From assembly GCF_000378505.1 (NCBI RefSeq), contig NZ_KB900001.1:1-64000 (forward strand): a DNA stretch of 64,000 nucleotides. Direction: 5' to 3'. Positions 54,296 to 62,053 of this stretch are shown here, piece after piece (the stretch's first letter is position 1; each line of letters begins with the position of its first letter). The notes below the pieces were generated by a model that saw only the letters and a list, made by a program, of their open reading frames with translations, was not told the origin of the DNA and made no database searches. This DNA comes from Modicisalibacter luteus DSM 23508. Its GTDB lineage: Bacteria; Pseudomonadota; Gammaproteobacteria; Pseudomonadales; Halomonadaceae. A program made the position numbers and the translations under genes.

Positions 54296-54320
54296 GTAAT
54301 TATGACTGAGAATTATTCAC
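54296..54320. promoter_or_regulatory. Fur-box-like AT-rich site upstream of the FoxA-like receptor
   Basis: AATTATGACTGAGAATTATT with the half-site TGAGAATTATT common in Fur targets lies 25-45 bp before the receptor ATG. Confidence 0.45.
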
Positions 54321-54423
54321 GTTTGCGTTGCAGGCTGCGTATGCTGAACGCTGAAAACACTATGCCGTGTGACGAACCTCAACCGGATTGGAGTGTATGG
54401 CGGGAGCGGCTTATGCGCCTTGC

Positions 54424-55482
54424 CTAACCCTGACAGTTTCGAGCGTCGCTAGGTGCCACGCCGTAACGCTGGCGGAACGCCGTTGCGAAGTTAGTAGCAT
54501 GGCGGTAACCGACCTGAGTGGCGACTTGCTGCACGCTTTCACCTTTCCGCAACAACTGGTACGCCAACGCAAGGCGCCGCTCACGCAGATAATCGAAGAT
54601 TGACTGACCATAAGCCTGTCGGAATTTCTCACGCAGGCTGCTGGGACTCATGCAGCCCAACTCGGCCAGGGTGCGCAGTGAATGCGCATCGCCAGGGTGG
54701 CTGTCAAGTTGGGTACGCACACGTTCCAGCAGGCGTTGGTCGCGGGATGAGGCGGGCTGACTCCCGGTCGGAAGAGGAAGTCGGGGCACTAGCGTGCTGT
54801 CATAGGCAGACAGCGCGTGTGACAGTAACTGCAGGGCAAGGCCTTCTGCTTGCAGCAGAGCGGCGTTTCCTTGTGCCTGTAAACACAGCCATTCGGCCAG
54901 CGATTGGCGGAGCCCTTCGGGTACGGAAAGCGACCACAAACCTCCTTGGGCCTGGAGCAGCGGCGCCAGGCTGGCCAGGCGCGAATCGTGTTCCTGTGCC
55001 TGCTTGAGCACCGTCAGGTTGACCGCGCGGACCCGCTGCCCCGCAATATGCCGGGCACTGAGCGTCTGTTGGCAGGCATAGGCCAGCAGTAGTCCGCTTC
55101 CCGGTGTCAGGGTGCAGCGCCGATCGCCCAATTCCAGCTCGGCGCAGCCTTCCAGCATGACAATGATCGAGACGTGCGCTGGCGCATCCTCGCGCGCGTG
55201 GGTTTCGTAGGTCTGGTAGACGTTCAGGTCCGAACCGATCAGTTGCAGGCTCCTGCAAGGCTGGCATTCACCGATATAGCCCTCGGCAACCATGCAGCCC
55301 CCCAGGGAGCAATGCCGCTTTGACAAGGAGGGGAAGCGATGGGTCAGATGATAGCGATGCTCATAGGTGGTGAAATCCGCCACTGTGAGCCGACGGGCTG
55401 GCCTGGGCATTGCAGCCGGCGACGGCGAGTAAGACATCGGTTTCATGATCGCATCACCAGTCAGTATCGAAGTGGATGACAA
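54424..55482 (-). CDS. AraC-family siderophore regulator with a four-cysteine cluster
   Basis: A 352-residue regulator. The C-terminal AraC/XylS domain is at about 250-348 with two HTHs (LAELGCMSPSSLREKFRQAYG and VATQVGYRHATNFATAFRQRYG). The N-terminal region resembles the PchR/AlcR group that senses siderophores. Cys58, Cys63, Cys73 and Cys76 give C-x4-C-x9-C-x2-C, a possible metal or Fe-S site. Placed between two TonB receptors with a good Fur box in front, so an iron-starvation activator of nearby receptor or dfo genes is likely. Confidence 0.87.
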   Translation of the reverse strand: MSSTSILTGDAIMKPMSYSPSPAAMPRPARRLTVADFTTYEHRYHLTHRFPSLSKRHCSLGGCMVAEGYIGECQPCRSLQLIGSDLNVYQTYETHAREDAPAHVSIIVMLEGCAELELGDRRCTLTPGSGLLLAYACQQTLSARHIAGQRVRAVNLTVLKQAQEHDSRLASLAPLLQAQGGLWSLSVPEGLRQSLAEWLCLQAQGNAALLQAEGLALQLLSHALSAYDSTLVPRLPLPTGSQPASSRDQRLLERVRTQLDSHPGDAHSLRTLAELGCMSPSSLREKFRQAYGQSIFDYLRERRLALAYQLLRKGESVQQVATQVGYRHATNFATAFRQRYGVAPSDARNCQG

Positions 55483-55511
55483 CTGCCAGTACTGGATTGA
55501 CCGCTGTTAAT

Positions 55512-55530
55512 GATAATACTTCGCGTTATC
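55512..55530. promoter_or_regulatory. Fur box upstream of the AraC regulator
   Basis: GATAATACTTCGCGTTATC has perfect arms GATAA/TTATC and matches 13 of 19 consensus bases; 29 bp before the AraC start. Confidence 0.6.
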
Positions 55531-55580
55531 TTCGCGCCAGTTTTTGCTCGGCGCTGAAAGATACAGAGACGGCAAGATGT

Positions 55581-55606
55581 AAAAACGCCCACCATAAGGT
55601 GGGCGT
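55581..55606 (-). terminator. Rho-independent terminator of the third TonB receptor
   Basis: ACGCCCACC-ATAA-GGTGGGCGT (9-bp stem), with a T-run on the minus strand (55585-55581), 25 bp after the receptor stop. Confidence 0.92.
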
Positions 55607-55631
55607 GAAGGTACGAGCATTGTGGCAACGA

Positions 55632-57794
55632 TCAGTACTGGTGCGACCAGGTCAGACTGTAGGTGCGCCCGCGGCCCTGGTAGTCGTAGAGATATTCGGG
55701 GCCGTAGGTGGGGGAATAGAAGCCTACAGCGCGTTGGCCCCAGGCGGTCGAGTACTGTTTGTCTAACAGATTGGAGACGCCCAAGGTGAACTTTCCGTAG
55801 CCGGTCTGCTGACTTCCTATGAAATCGAGCGTAGTGAAGCCTTCTATTTCTGCGTCTTCGTAATCCGTGTAGTCCCAAGCGTGATTGGCTTGCAACCGGA
55901 GGGAGCGTTGATAATCCGACCAGCCAACATGAAGCGTGGCTGTGTCCTGGGACGGGTAGGGTGCGTCAGTAATGCCACGGTCTTCCCAATCGTCATCAAT
56001 CTTCCGCTCGGAGGCCAGGACGTGAAGCGTCCCGCCTACTTCCCAGTGGGTATCCACGTAACGAGTCACGGACGCCTCCAGGCCATAATCGCGGCGCTTA
56101 TCATCCGTCTGGCTGATGCTTAGGTTCTCGTTGACCTCAATGCTCGAGTTGGACCAGGAATAATAAACGGCCGCCTGGGTCAACCAGTCGCCACCCTGAT
56201 AGCGCCACCCCAATTCAACCTGGCGCGTCTTGATGCCATCCAGCGGGTTGTCGCTAACACTTTGGCCTTCGTTACCGTAATACTTCGATGGGTCGGGAAG
56301 TTCGAAGCCTTCGCTGTAGTTGGTCCACGTCTGGTGGCCATTGTGGAAATCGTAAAGTGCGCTGGCGTTATAAAGGGTCACGTCGTAATCGTTCTCACCG
56401 CCCGGTATATCCTGGAAATCGCTGATTTCGACATCCATGTGCTGCTGCCTGATACCGGCGCCGAACTTCAGTGAGTCCGTAGCCCACCATTCGCTTTGGG
56501 CAAAAGCCGACATGCCATCGATCTGGAAGCTGGGATAGCGGGGGGAGGTACCAGTCCCTTCCTGCACTAGACCGCCAGTGGCATCCGTGATAGCAGGGTC
56601 GAAACTCATATTATCTGCAGCGAACTCTTCGCGATCGAAATCTACACCATAAGTGAGGTTGACACTGTCCGTGACGTCCGATGAGAAAAGGGCCTTTATG
56701 CCGCTCAGGTCGGTGTCTTGCTTAGAGGTAGTAAAATAATAGCCGTTTACCTGTTCATCCGGGTCTATACGTCTATTTGCATTGTCATCTTCATAGTCTG
56801 CGTATGGGAAAGGATGAAAGCTTGACTCTTCCTCACGGTGGAATGCTTGCAAATAGAAGTTCTGGCCTAGCAGGTTTGCATGATGATAGTTGAGATTGAA
56901 TAGCTTCCGCTGAGTACGTGGTTCCCTGTCAGCGCTGAACCCATCTCTGATCTCGGCATCATGCAGCAAATTGTTGTTTCTGCCTTGCACCGGCCCGTCG
57001 GCCAGATTGGGAAAATAAACGCCACGGTCGCCTTCATACCCTGAATCGTAAAGCTGTGCGCTGACGTCGAGTGTCTGGTTGGCATCGATAGCGAAGTTCA
57101 GGCTACCCATGACATCGATACTGCGATTGTCCTGCAGGTCGGTCTGGGCAATGTCGGGGAATATTTCATCACCGCTGGCATCATATTGGCGGCCATTGTC
57201 CTGTAGTGCCACGCCAATGCGCCCGCTTATCCGCTCGCTACCCCCTGACACGCCAATCGCAGCACGACGATCCAGATCGTTACTGTCGTTGAAGCCGGTC
57301 GTCACGCCCAGCTCCGTTTCAAGAACCGGTGGGCCCGCTTCGCCTTTCTTAGTAACGATATTGATGATGCCGCCCGTGGCGCCCCCGCCGTAAAGGCTGC
57401 TGGCGCCCGACAATACCTCTATGCGCTCGATATTGAAGGGGTCGATGGCGTCGAATTGACGGGATAGGCTGCGTGAACCGCTGATAGATACGCCATCGAT
57501 CAAAACCTGAACATCTCTGCCACGCAGGTTCTGGCCAGCGTTGGTGCGGCCTTGGGGGCCGAAGTCCAAGCCTGGGACGAGTTTTCCCAAGGCGGTCTTT
57601 AAATCGGCGCCGGTATGGACTTGTTGCTGTAGCTCTTCACGCTCGACGACCCAGACAGTCCCAGGAATCTGACTGATCTGGGTCGGCGTACGCGAACCTA
57701 CCACGACCATGGTGTCCTGGTCCTGCTGGGCGTGCGCTGACATGGCTGCCGATCCGGCAGCCACAAGGAGGCCATACGTGAATGTCTTTTTCAT
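55632..57794 (-). CDS. TonB-dependent receptor, IutA/RhtA (aerobactin/rhizobactin)-like
   Basis: A 720-residue receptor from the ATG at 57794 (AGGGA in front), giving the signal peptide MKKTFTYGLLVAAGSAAMSA; an upstream ATG adds 27 residues without signal character. TonB-box-like DTMVVVGSR, plug motifs LGKLVPGLDFGPQGRT, QNLRGRDVQVLIDGVS and LSGASSLYGGGATGGIINIV are those of citrate-hydroxamate receptors IutA/RhtA. The barrel ends LTWSHQY. It probably takes up a xenosiderophore, as no aerobactin genes are here. Preceded by an AT palindrome fitting Fur. Confidence 0.88.
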   Translation of the reverse strand: MKKTFTYGLLVAAGSAAMSAHAQQDQDTMVVVGSRTPTQISQIPGTVWVVEREELQQQVHTGADLKTALGKLVPGLDFGPQGRTNAGQNLRGRDVQVLIDGVSISGSRSLSRQFDAIDPFNIERIEVLSGASSLYGGGATGGIINIVTKKGEAGPPVLETELGVTTGFNDSNDLDRRAAIGVSGGSERISGRIGVALQDNGRQYDASGDEIFPDIAQTDLQDNRSIDVMGSLNFAIDANQTLDVSAQLYDSGYEGDRGVYFPNLADGPVQGRNNNLLHDAEIRDGFSADREPRTQRKLFNLNYHHANLLGQNFYLQAFHREEESSFHPFPYADYEDDNANRRIDPDEQVNGYYFTTSKQDTDLSGIKALFSSDVTDSVNLTYGVDFDREEFAADNMSFDPAITDATGGLVQEGTGTSPRYPSFQIDGMSAFAQSEWWATDSLKFGAGIRQQHMDVEISDFQDIPGGENDYDVTLYNASALYDFHNGHQTWTNYSEGFELPDPSKYYGNEGQSVSDNPLDGIKTRQVELGWRYQGGDWLTQAAVYYSWSNSSIEVNENLSISQTDDKRRDYGLEASVTRYVDTHWEVGGTLHVLASERKIDDDWEDRGITDAPYPSQDTATLHVGWSDYQRSLRLQANHAWDYTDYEDAEIEGFTTLDFIGSQQTGYGKFTLGVSNLLDKQYSTAWGQRAVGFYSPTYGPEYLYDYQGRGRTYSLTWSHQY

Positions 57795-57871
57795 TGTCTG
57801 TTCCCTTGCTGCTGGCAACTTTTTGCCTGAACTCAGGGGCGCAAGGGTAAGAATATGCAAGAAAAAGTCAA

Positions 57872-57890
57872 ACAATAATTATTTTCATTC
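57872..57890. promoter_or_regulatory. AT-palindrome, Fur-like site before the IutA-like receptor
   Basis: ACAATAATTATTTTCATT contains the perfect palindrome AATAATTATT (57874-57883), 80 bp before the receptor start and at the 3' end of the PPTase gene. Confidence 0.5.
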
Positions 57891-57907
57891 GATTTAGCAT
57901 ATGGATT

Positions 57908-58630
57908 TTACGCAGGGATCGCGATCAGACTGATCACGTACGCTTCTAGGTGTGCATGCCGTCCGCTTAGCAGGCTACCGGCCGGCCAATGTTCGCTTAG
58001 CGTCTTGTTGAGTCGCAGGACGGTCTGCTGAGCATCAGGATTCCAGTCGATAAGCTGGGCGTCCTGAAAGTAAAAGCGTACGTTGACCAGTGGAAACAGC
58101 GCCTTGAACAGGCTCTCCTTGAGCGAGAATACCGCTGTTACGAAATGGGCCTGCTGTTCTACAGGCAGGGCCGCCATCAGATCCCGCTCCGCCGGAGTGA
58201 GAATTTGCGGCGCCAGCCGTTCGGCCCGCGCCAGCTCGAGCTGGCGTTCGGCATCCAGCCCTACCCCTTGATAGCACTCCGTCGGTGCAACCATGGCGGC
58301 TGCGAGATCGCCGCTATGCGTGATCGAACCTACCGTGCCGCTGGGCCAGAGCGGCGCCTTGCTCTCGGCCATTCCCGGGACATGGGGCGTGCCGGTCAGC
58401 CGCTGCAGCGCCTCGCGGGCACAGAGCCGGCCCGCAAGGTATTCAGCTTGCCGCTTGGGCGCTGCATTTCGTAGCGTATCGGGCAGCGGGATGCCGCTAT
58501 GGATAAAATCATCGACAACCAGACGCTGACGGTCGAAACGCACCGAGTACGAGCGGACGTAAGATAACGCAGTCTGCCATGGCCACGAGGCATCCAGAGC
58601 ATGGCAACAGGCGGGTAGCGATAGCGACAT
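57908..58630 (-). CDS. 4'-phosphopantetheinyl transferase (EntD/Sfp type)
   Basis: A 240-residue PPTase. VGLDAERQ holds the Mg-binding Asp (about 122-129) and FSLKESLFKALFPL carries the W/F-x-x-K-E-x-x-x-K motif. An EntD-like N-terminal half includes RQAEYLAGRLCAREAL. It activates carrier proteins of NRPS/PKS systems. No such synthetase is in the window, so it serves one elsewhere or is a relic. It starts 3 bp after the stop of the YceI-like gene, so both share a promoter. Confidence 0.9.
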   Translation of the reverse strand: MSLSLPACCHALDASWPWQTALSYVRSYSVRFDRQRLVVDDFIHSGIPLPDTLRNAAPKRQAEYLAGRLCAREALQRLTGTPHVPGMAESKAPLWPSGTVGSITHSGDLAAAMVAPTECYQGVGLDAERQLELARAERLAPQILTPAERDLMAALPVEQQAHFVTAVFSLKESLFKALFPLVNVRFYFQDAQLIDWNPDAQQTVLRLNKTLSEHWPAGSLLSGRHAHLEAYVISLIAIPA

Positions 58631-58633
58631 GGA

Positions 58634-59251
58634 TCAGCGGTCTTCCAGCCGTGCATCAAGTTCGACCGGCACCTCGTCGCCGATCTCCTCGTACCCCAGC
58701 AGCATGAATATCGTGCGTGCAGTCTGGTTCTGCATCAGCTCCTTGCCATCGAGCGCAACGCGTTCGGCATTGCGTACATGCAGGGTATTCCCGGACTCAC
58801 GAGTGATGCGGACCTTCAACGGCTCTTGCTGCCTCTGGCCCTGGTTATCCACACCCAGCATGACCGTTTCGGTTATCGATTCGCCGACATTCAGGGAGTC
58901 GAGCCGCTCGGGAGACAGTTGAACAGTCACCGTAGTCAGCGTTGTATCGGCCAGGCCGGATAATAATGGGGGTAACTGCCCGACACGCTCTAGAATGTCA
59001 GTCTGACGTAGACGGAGCGGCACCCGCAGTGTTCCGTCATTGCCAAGCGTGCCTTGAAGCTGGCTTACCCGGTGGGTATGCGGAACAGGGCCGGTTGGGG
59101 TAATCTCGACGACCGTCGCCTCGACGCGTGATTGCTCGGGTATGAGCTGCCAGGCTGCTTGGGCCGGTGTCCCCAGCAGCAGGGCAGCACCTGCCGCGGC
59201 GACCAGAGAGCGCGCGCGGGGTAGGCGGGATGTGATGTGGTTGGATAGCAT
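58634..59251 (-). CDS. YceI-like periplasmic protein
   Basis: A 205-residue protein from the ATG behind GGAGG at 59251. The signal peptide ends near LLLGTPAQA. The mature part starts WQLIPEQSRVEATVVEIT and has H-T-H-R-V, LQGTLGNDGTLRVPLRLRQTDILERVG, the general outline of YceI lipocalin-like isoprenoid-binding proteins. Match is partial, so family assignment is tentative. It is the first gene of a two-gene unit with the PPTase, with GATA-rich Fur-like repeats upstream. Confidence 0.65.
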   Translation of the reverse strand: MLSNHITSRLPRARSLVAAAGAALLLGTPAQAAWQLIPEQSRVEATVVEITPTGPVPHTHRVSQLQGTLGNDGTLRVPLRLRQTDILERVGQLPPLLSGLADTTLTTVTVQLSPERLDSLNVGESITETVMLGVDNQGQRQQEPLKVRITRESGNTLHVRNAERVALDGKELMQNQTARTIFMLLGYEEIGDEVPVELDARLEDR

Positions 59252-59310
59252 AGCAGCCCTCCGTGGTGATGTGGCTCGCTGTTCGACAACGAAAACGCGG
59301 CTGGTTTCCT

Positions 59311-59330
59311 TCATTATCATTCGCTATCAT
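59311..59330. promoter_or_regulatory. Fur-like hexamer array upstream of the YceI-like/PPTase pair
   Basis: TCATTATCATTCGCTATCAT; the minus strand shows successive GATA-containing hexamers typical of Fur boxes, 60 bp before the start. Confidence 0.5.
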
Positions 59331-59345
59331 ACGCCACCACTGTCA

Positions 59346-59422
<77 letters not shown>

Positions 59423-59461
59423 ATAAAATCAGGTGGTTACGGGGATTTAAGAGGCTCTCCG

Positions 59462-60133
59462 TTAGTGTCTGGTTGCGGTTTGGTTGCTGATCCGCGGCAA
59501 CCTTGCAACCACTCCATCCCACCTAGTTGGATCCGCATGAGCGTAGCGGCTGGTCACTGTCATTGACGAATGCCCTAGCAGATCGCGAATACTCGTTAAC
59601 GTCTCTCCCTTGCTGGCAAGCAAGGATGCGTAGCAGTGCCGTAGATCATGGAAGCGAATATCAGGGCGACCAATTTTCTCCCTGGCTTTCTCGAACGCTC
59701 CACGCACCTTATCCCCAGTCGTGTCGAAGGGCAGGCTTGCTACCAGTGGCTGCGCCTCGTCGGACAGCGGGATCACCCTTGGCTTTCCGTTCTTCGTCTG
59801 GTTTGGCCTGAGCACGATCCGGCCGTCGTAGACGTTCCCCGGTTCCAGCCCCATCAACTCTCCTCGCCTCATCCCAGTAAGCATGGCCAGCAAGATCACC
59901 TGACGCTCGACCTTGTAACGCTCGGGGACTGCCTCCAGCAACTCGCCAAGCTCGAGTTCGGTCAGGTAAATATGCCGCTCGTTCTTGGGTGATGGCTTGC
60001 GTAGCTTGCCGTCCAGTGGTAGGTCCAACCAGTCCCATTCGCGGTATGACAGCGAGAGCACCCGCTTAACAACCTGAATGCGATTGTTGATGGTCGACTG
60101 TGCCAGCCCTTTCTCCTTGAGAGCCTTTTGCAT
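59462..60133 (-). CDS. Tyrosine integrase, N-terminally truncated
   Basis: A 223-residue catalytic fragment. All active-site residues remain: Arg in GMRRGEL, Lys in NQTKNGKPR, HDLRH, LLGHSS and the Tyr in SRYAH. The arm-binding domain and part of the core-binding domain (about 100 residues) are missing. Upstream of the ATG, codons back to about 60140 still look integrase-like, then sequence changes to an oppositely oriented YqaJ gene fragment, so a deletion joined the two. Probably inactive. Confidence 0.85.
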   Translation of the reverse strand: MQKALKEKGLAQSTINNRIQVVKRVLSLSYREWDWLDLPLDGKLRKPSPKNERHIYLTELELGELLEAVPERYKVERQVILLAMLTGMRRGELMGLEPGNVYDGRIVLRPNQTKNGKPRVIPLSDEAQPLVASLPFDTTGDKVRGAFEKAREKIGRPDIRFHDLRHCYASLLASKGETLTSIRDLLGHSSMTVTSRYAHADPTRWDGVVARLPRISNQTATRH

Positions 60134-60183
60134 CCTACGGTAATGAAGCCCTAGAGCAGGTCGGCATCATCTTCAATCACGGC

Positions 60184-60963
60184 GTGGGCTACTCGCCGGA
60201 CAGCCTGGTGGGCCAGGACGGGCTCATCGAGATCAAGACCAAGCTGCCCAAGTACCAGGTCGAGCTGCTGCTGGCCGATGAGCTACCCCAGGAGCATGTC
60301 GCGCAATGCCAGGGAGGGCTGTGGGTCAGTGAGCGGGAGTGGCTCGACTTCGTCAGCTACTGGCCAGGGATGCCGCTGTTCATCAAGCGGGCCTACCGGG
60401 ATGATGCACTGATTAAGACCCTTGCCGAACGCGTCGAAGCCTTTCACGAAGTGCTCGAGACAGCAATGAACCATGCCAAATTCCAGGCCGGCGAAGTGGC
60501 CGGTACCTATCAGGTGGCCTCCGCCGTCACCGAAGCCGATATCTTTCACATGGCCAAGCAACTGGCACGTCGACGCCTGGCCCGTGGACGAGTCATCAGC
60601 CAGCCGGCCCGCGCCTTCGACTACCTGCAGGTCCTGCTCCAGGACTACGAGCATGAGGTGTTCAGTGCCTTGTTCCTGGACAGTCAGCATCGAGTGATCC
60701 GCTTCGAGGAGCTCTTCCGCGGCACGATCGACTCGGCCAGCGTCCATGCGCGTGAGGTCGTCAAGACGGCGTTAGCTCACAATGCAGCGGCAGTGATCCT
60801 GGTTCATAACCACCCTTCGGGCAATCCCGAGCCCAGTGATGCCGATTTACGTATCACTCAGCGCCTGAAGGAGGCTCTCGGCCTGGTCGATATTCGAGTG
60901 CTGGATCACGTGTTAGTCGGAGGAGAGGGCTACGTCTCTGTGGCAGAACAAGGAAAGCTTTGA
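60184..60963 (+). CDS. Chimeric YqaJ-exonuclease/RadC protein, 5' truncated
   Basis: A 259-residue frame from a GTG; open since 60121. The first ~100 residues match the C-terminal part of YqaJ-like phage exonucleases (GYSPDSLVGQDGLIEIKTK with the Asp and E-x-K, WVSEREWLDFVSYWPGMP). From about 105 on it is a RadC/YeeS JAB-domain protein (FRGTIDSASVHAREVVK, HNHPSGNPEPSDAD with zinc ligands, RVLDHVLVGGEGYVS). YqaJ residues continue upstream to about 60134 without a start, meeting the integrase fragment. Possibly a deletion scar; the RadC part is complete enough to work. Confidence 0.7.
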   Translation: MGYSPDSLVGQDGLIEIKTKLPKYQVELLLADELPQEHVAQCQGGLWVSEREWLDFVSYWPGMPLFIKRAYRDDALIKTLAERVEAFHEVLETAMNHAKFQAGEVAGTYQVASAVTEADIFHMAKQLARRRLARGRVISQPARAFDYLQVLLQDYEHEVFSALFLDSQHRVIRFEELFRGTIDSASVHAREVVKTALAHNAAAVILVHNHPSGNPEPSDADLRITQRLKEALGLVDIRVLDHVLVGGEGYVSVAEQGKL

Positions 60964-60989
60964 ATCTTCCTTCGGAAAAGCAGCAGAAG

Positions 60990-61026
60990 GCCATGAAGCC
61001 CTCCCGATCAGGGAGGGCTTCATGGC
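60990..61026. terminator. Perfect 16-bp hairpin after radC
   Basis: GCCATGAAGCCCTCCC (60990-61005), GATCA, GGGAGGGCTTCATGGC (61011-61026). No T-run follows at once. It probably ends the radC transcript, but the long perfect stem could also mark an element end. Confidence 0.65.
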
Positions 61027-61109
61027 TGGACAAAGGATCATAGTTTTTGTTTTTAGCCGGCTAGTAACTAACAATGCTGCTCATTGCCGATTCACATAGG
61101 CCAATCCGG

Positions 61110-61138
61110 TTGAAAGCAGGCTAACCCCCCTATAGATT
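61110..61138 (+). promoter_or_regulatory. Candidate sigma-70 promoter of the BREX operon
   Basis: TTGAAA (61110-61115), 17 bp, TAGATT (61133-61138), in the 266-bp gap before the HTH gene. Apart from this and the hairpins the gap holds nothing I recognise. Confidence 0.4.
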
Positions 61139-61193
61139 AAGCAACCGGTTCAGATCAGGGCTGCTCCATCCTTCAAGCAGTGCAAACTCAGGT

Positions 61194-61212
61194 GAGATGG
61201 TAACCCCATCTC
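61194..61212. promoter_or_regulatory. Inverted repeat upstream of the BREX-linked HTH gene
   Basis: GAGATGG-TAACC-CCATCTC, perfect 7-bp arms, 17 bp before the HTH start and just ahead of its Shine-Dalgarno. It may be an operator of the HTH protein or an mRNA hairpin. Confidence 0.45.
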
Positions 61213-61229
61213 CCATAGGAAGCGAAAAC

Positions 61230-61442
61230 ATGGCCGAGATGGAAGATCGCTGGTTATCCGTAGACGAAATAGGCAAGCACCTCGGTGTCAGCAATGACAC
61301 CGTGTATCGCTGGATCGACAAGCATTCAATGCCCGCCCACCGTATGGGTCGATTTTGGAAGTTCCAAAAAGCCGAGGTAGATGAATGGGTCAAAGCCGGT
61401 GGCGCCGCCGAAACGCCAAACAAGGGTGAGCGCTCCGAATGA
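61230..61442 (+). CDS. Excisionase/MerR-like helix-turn-helix protein, first gene of the BREX operon
   Basis: A 70-residue DNA-binding protein. RWLSVDEIGKHLGVSNDTVYRWIDK is the winged-helix entry and MGRFWKFQKAEVDEWV completes the excisionase-family domain. AGGAAG is 7 nt before the ATG; an earlier ATG at 61197 adds 11 residues that overlap the inverted repeat. Its stop overlaps brxA by ATGA, so it is an integral part of the operon. It may regulate BREX or act in element excision; typical BREX regulators (BrxR) are WYL proteins instead. Confidence 0.82.
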   Translation: MAEMEDRWLSVDEIGKHLGVSNDTVYRWIDKHSMPAHRMGRFWKFQKAEVDEWVKAGGAAETPNKGERSE

Positions 61443-62053
61443 GCCAGGGCAGGTATCGAATCTCCTTCACGTCCGGCAGCTTGTATCACCGGGAATCGGT
61501 GAAGCTAGCCGAGTTGTACCTGTCGCTCCATGACTGGGAAAAGGTGCGGGCTCAGGCGCTTGCTGACAACCTGCTACAGGCCAGGACGGAAAGCACGGCA
61601 AAGCGCACCTGCAGAGAGGCGATTGCACGGTTGAAAACGTTGAATGATGGAGAACTCGCTTTTTTGCCGGAGGCAAACCACCAAGACCAGGCTCACCTCC
61701 TATGGGTTGCAGTGTGCCGTCTGTACCGTTTTATCGCGGATTTTGCGATGGAAGTGCTCCGAGAACGGTATGTAGCAATGAAGCTGGATCTTAGCTTCGA
61801 GGACTTCGATGCCTTCTATAACCGTAAATCTGAATGGCATGACGAGCTTGATAGTGCCAGCGCTTCAACGCGGGACAAATTGCGGCAGGTCCTGTTCAGA
61901 ATGCTGCGGGAGGCTGGGCTGTTAGGGAAAGACAAAACCATCAACGCGGTACTGCTAAGCCCAAGGCTGGTTGAGCTGCTTCGTCAGAACAACCCTGACG
62001 AGTTTCTGTACTTTCCAGTCTATGAATCAGATATCAAGGGGATGTCAAAGTGA
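61439..62053 (+). CDS. brxA: BREX system inner-membrane-labelled protein BrxA (DUF1819)
   Basis: A 204-residue alpha-helical protein of the BrxA/DUF1819 family: YRISFTSGSLYHRESVKLAELYL at the N-terminus, a helical middle, and INAVLLSPRLVELLRQNNPDEFLYFP at the end. BrxA is a DNA-binding core BREX component needed for phage defence and methylation in type I systems. The stop overlaps brxB (GTGA). Confidence 0.92.
   Translation: MSQGRYRISFTSGSLYHRESVKLAELYLSLHDWEKVRAQALADNLLQARTESTAKRTCREAIARLKTLNDGELAFLPEANHQDQAHLLWVAVCRLYRFIADFAMEVLRERYVAMKLDLSFEDFDAFYNRKSEWHDELDSASASTRDKLRQVLFRMLREAGLLGKDKTINAVLLSPRLVELLRQNNPDEFLYFPVYESDIKGMSK

Noticed and set aside
61283-61302. CGGTGTCA-GCAA-TGACACCG hairpin
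   Set aside because: Perfect but wholly inside the HTH coding sequence, where it encodes the recognition-helix region; chance is likely.
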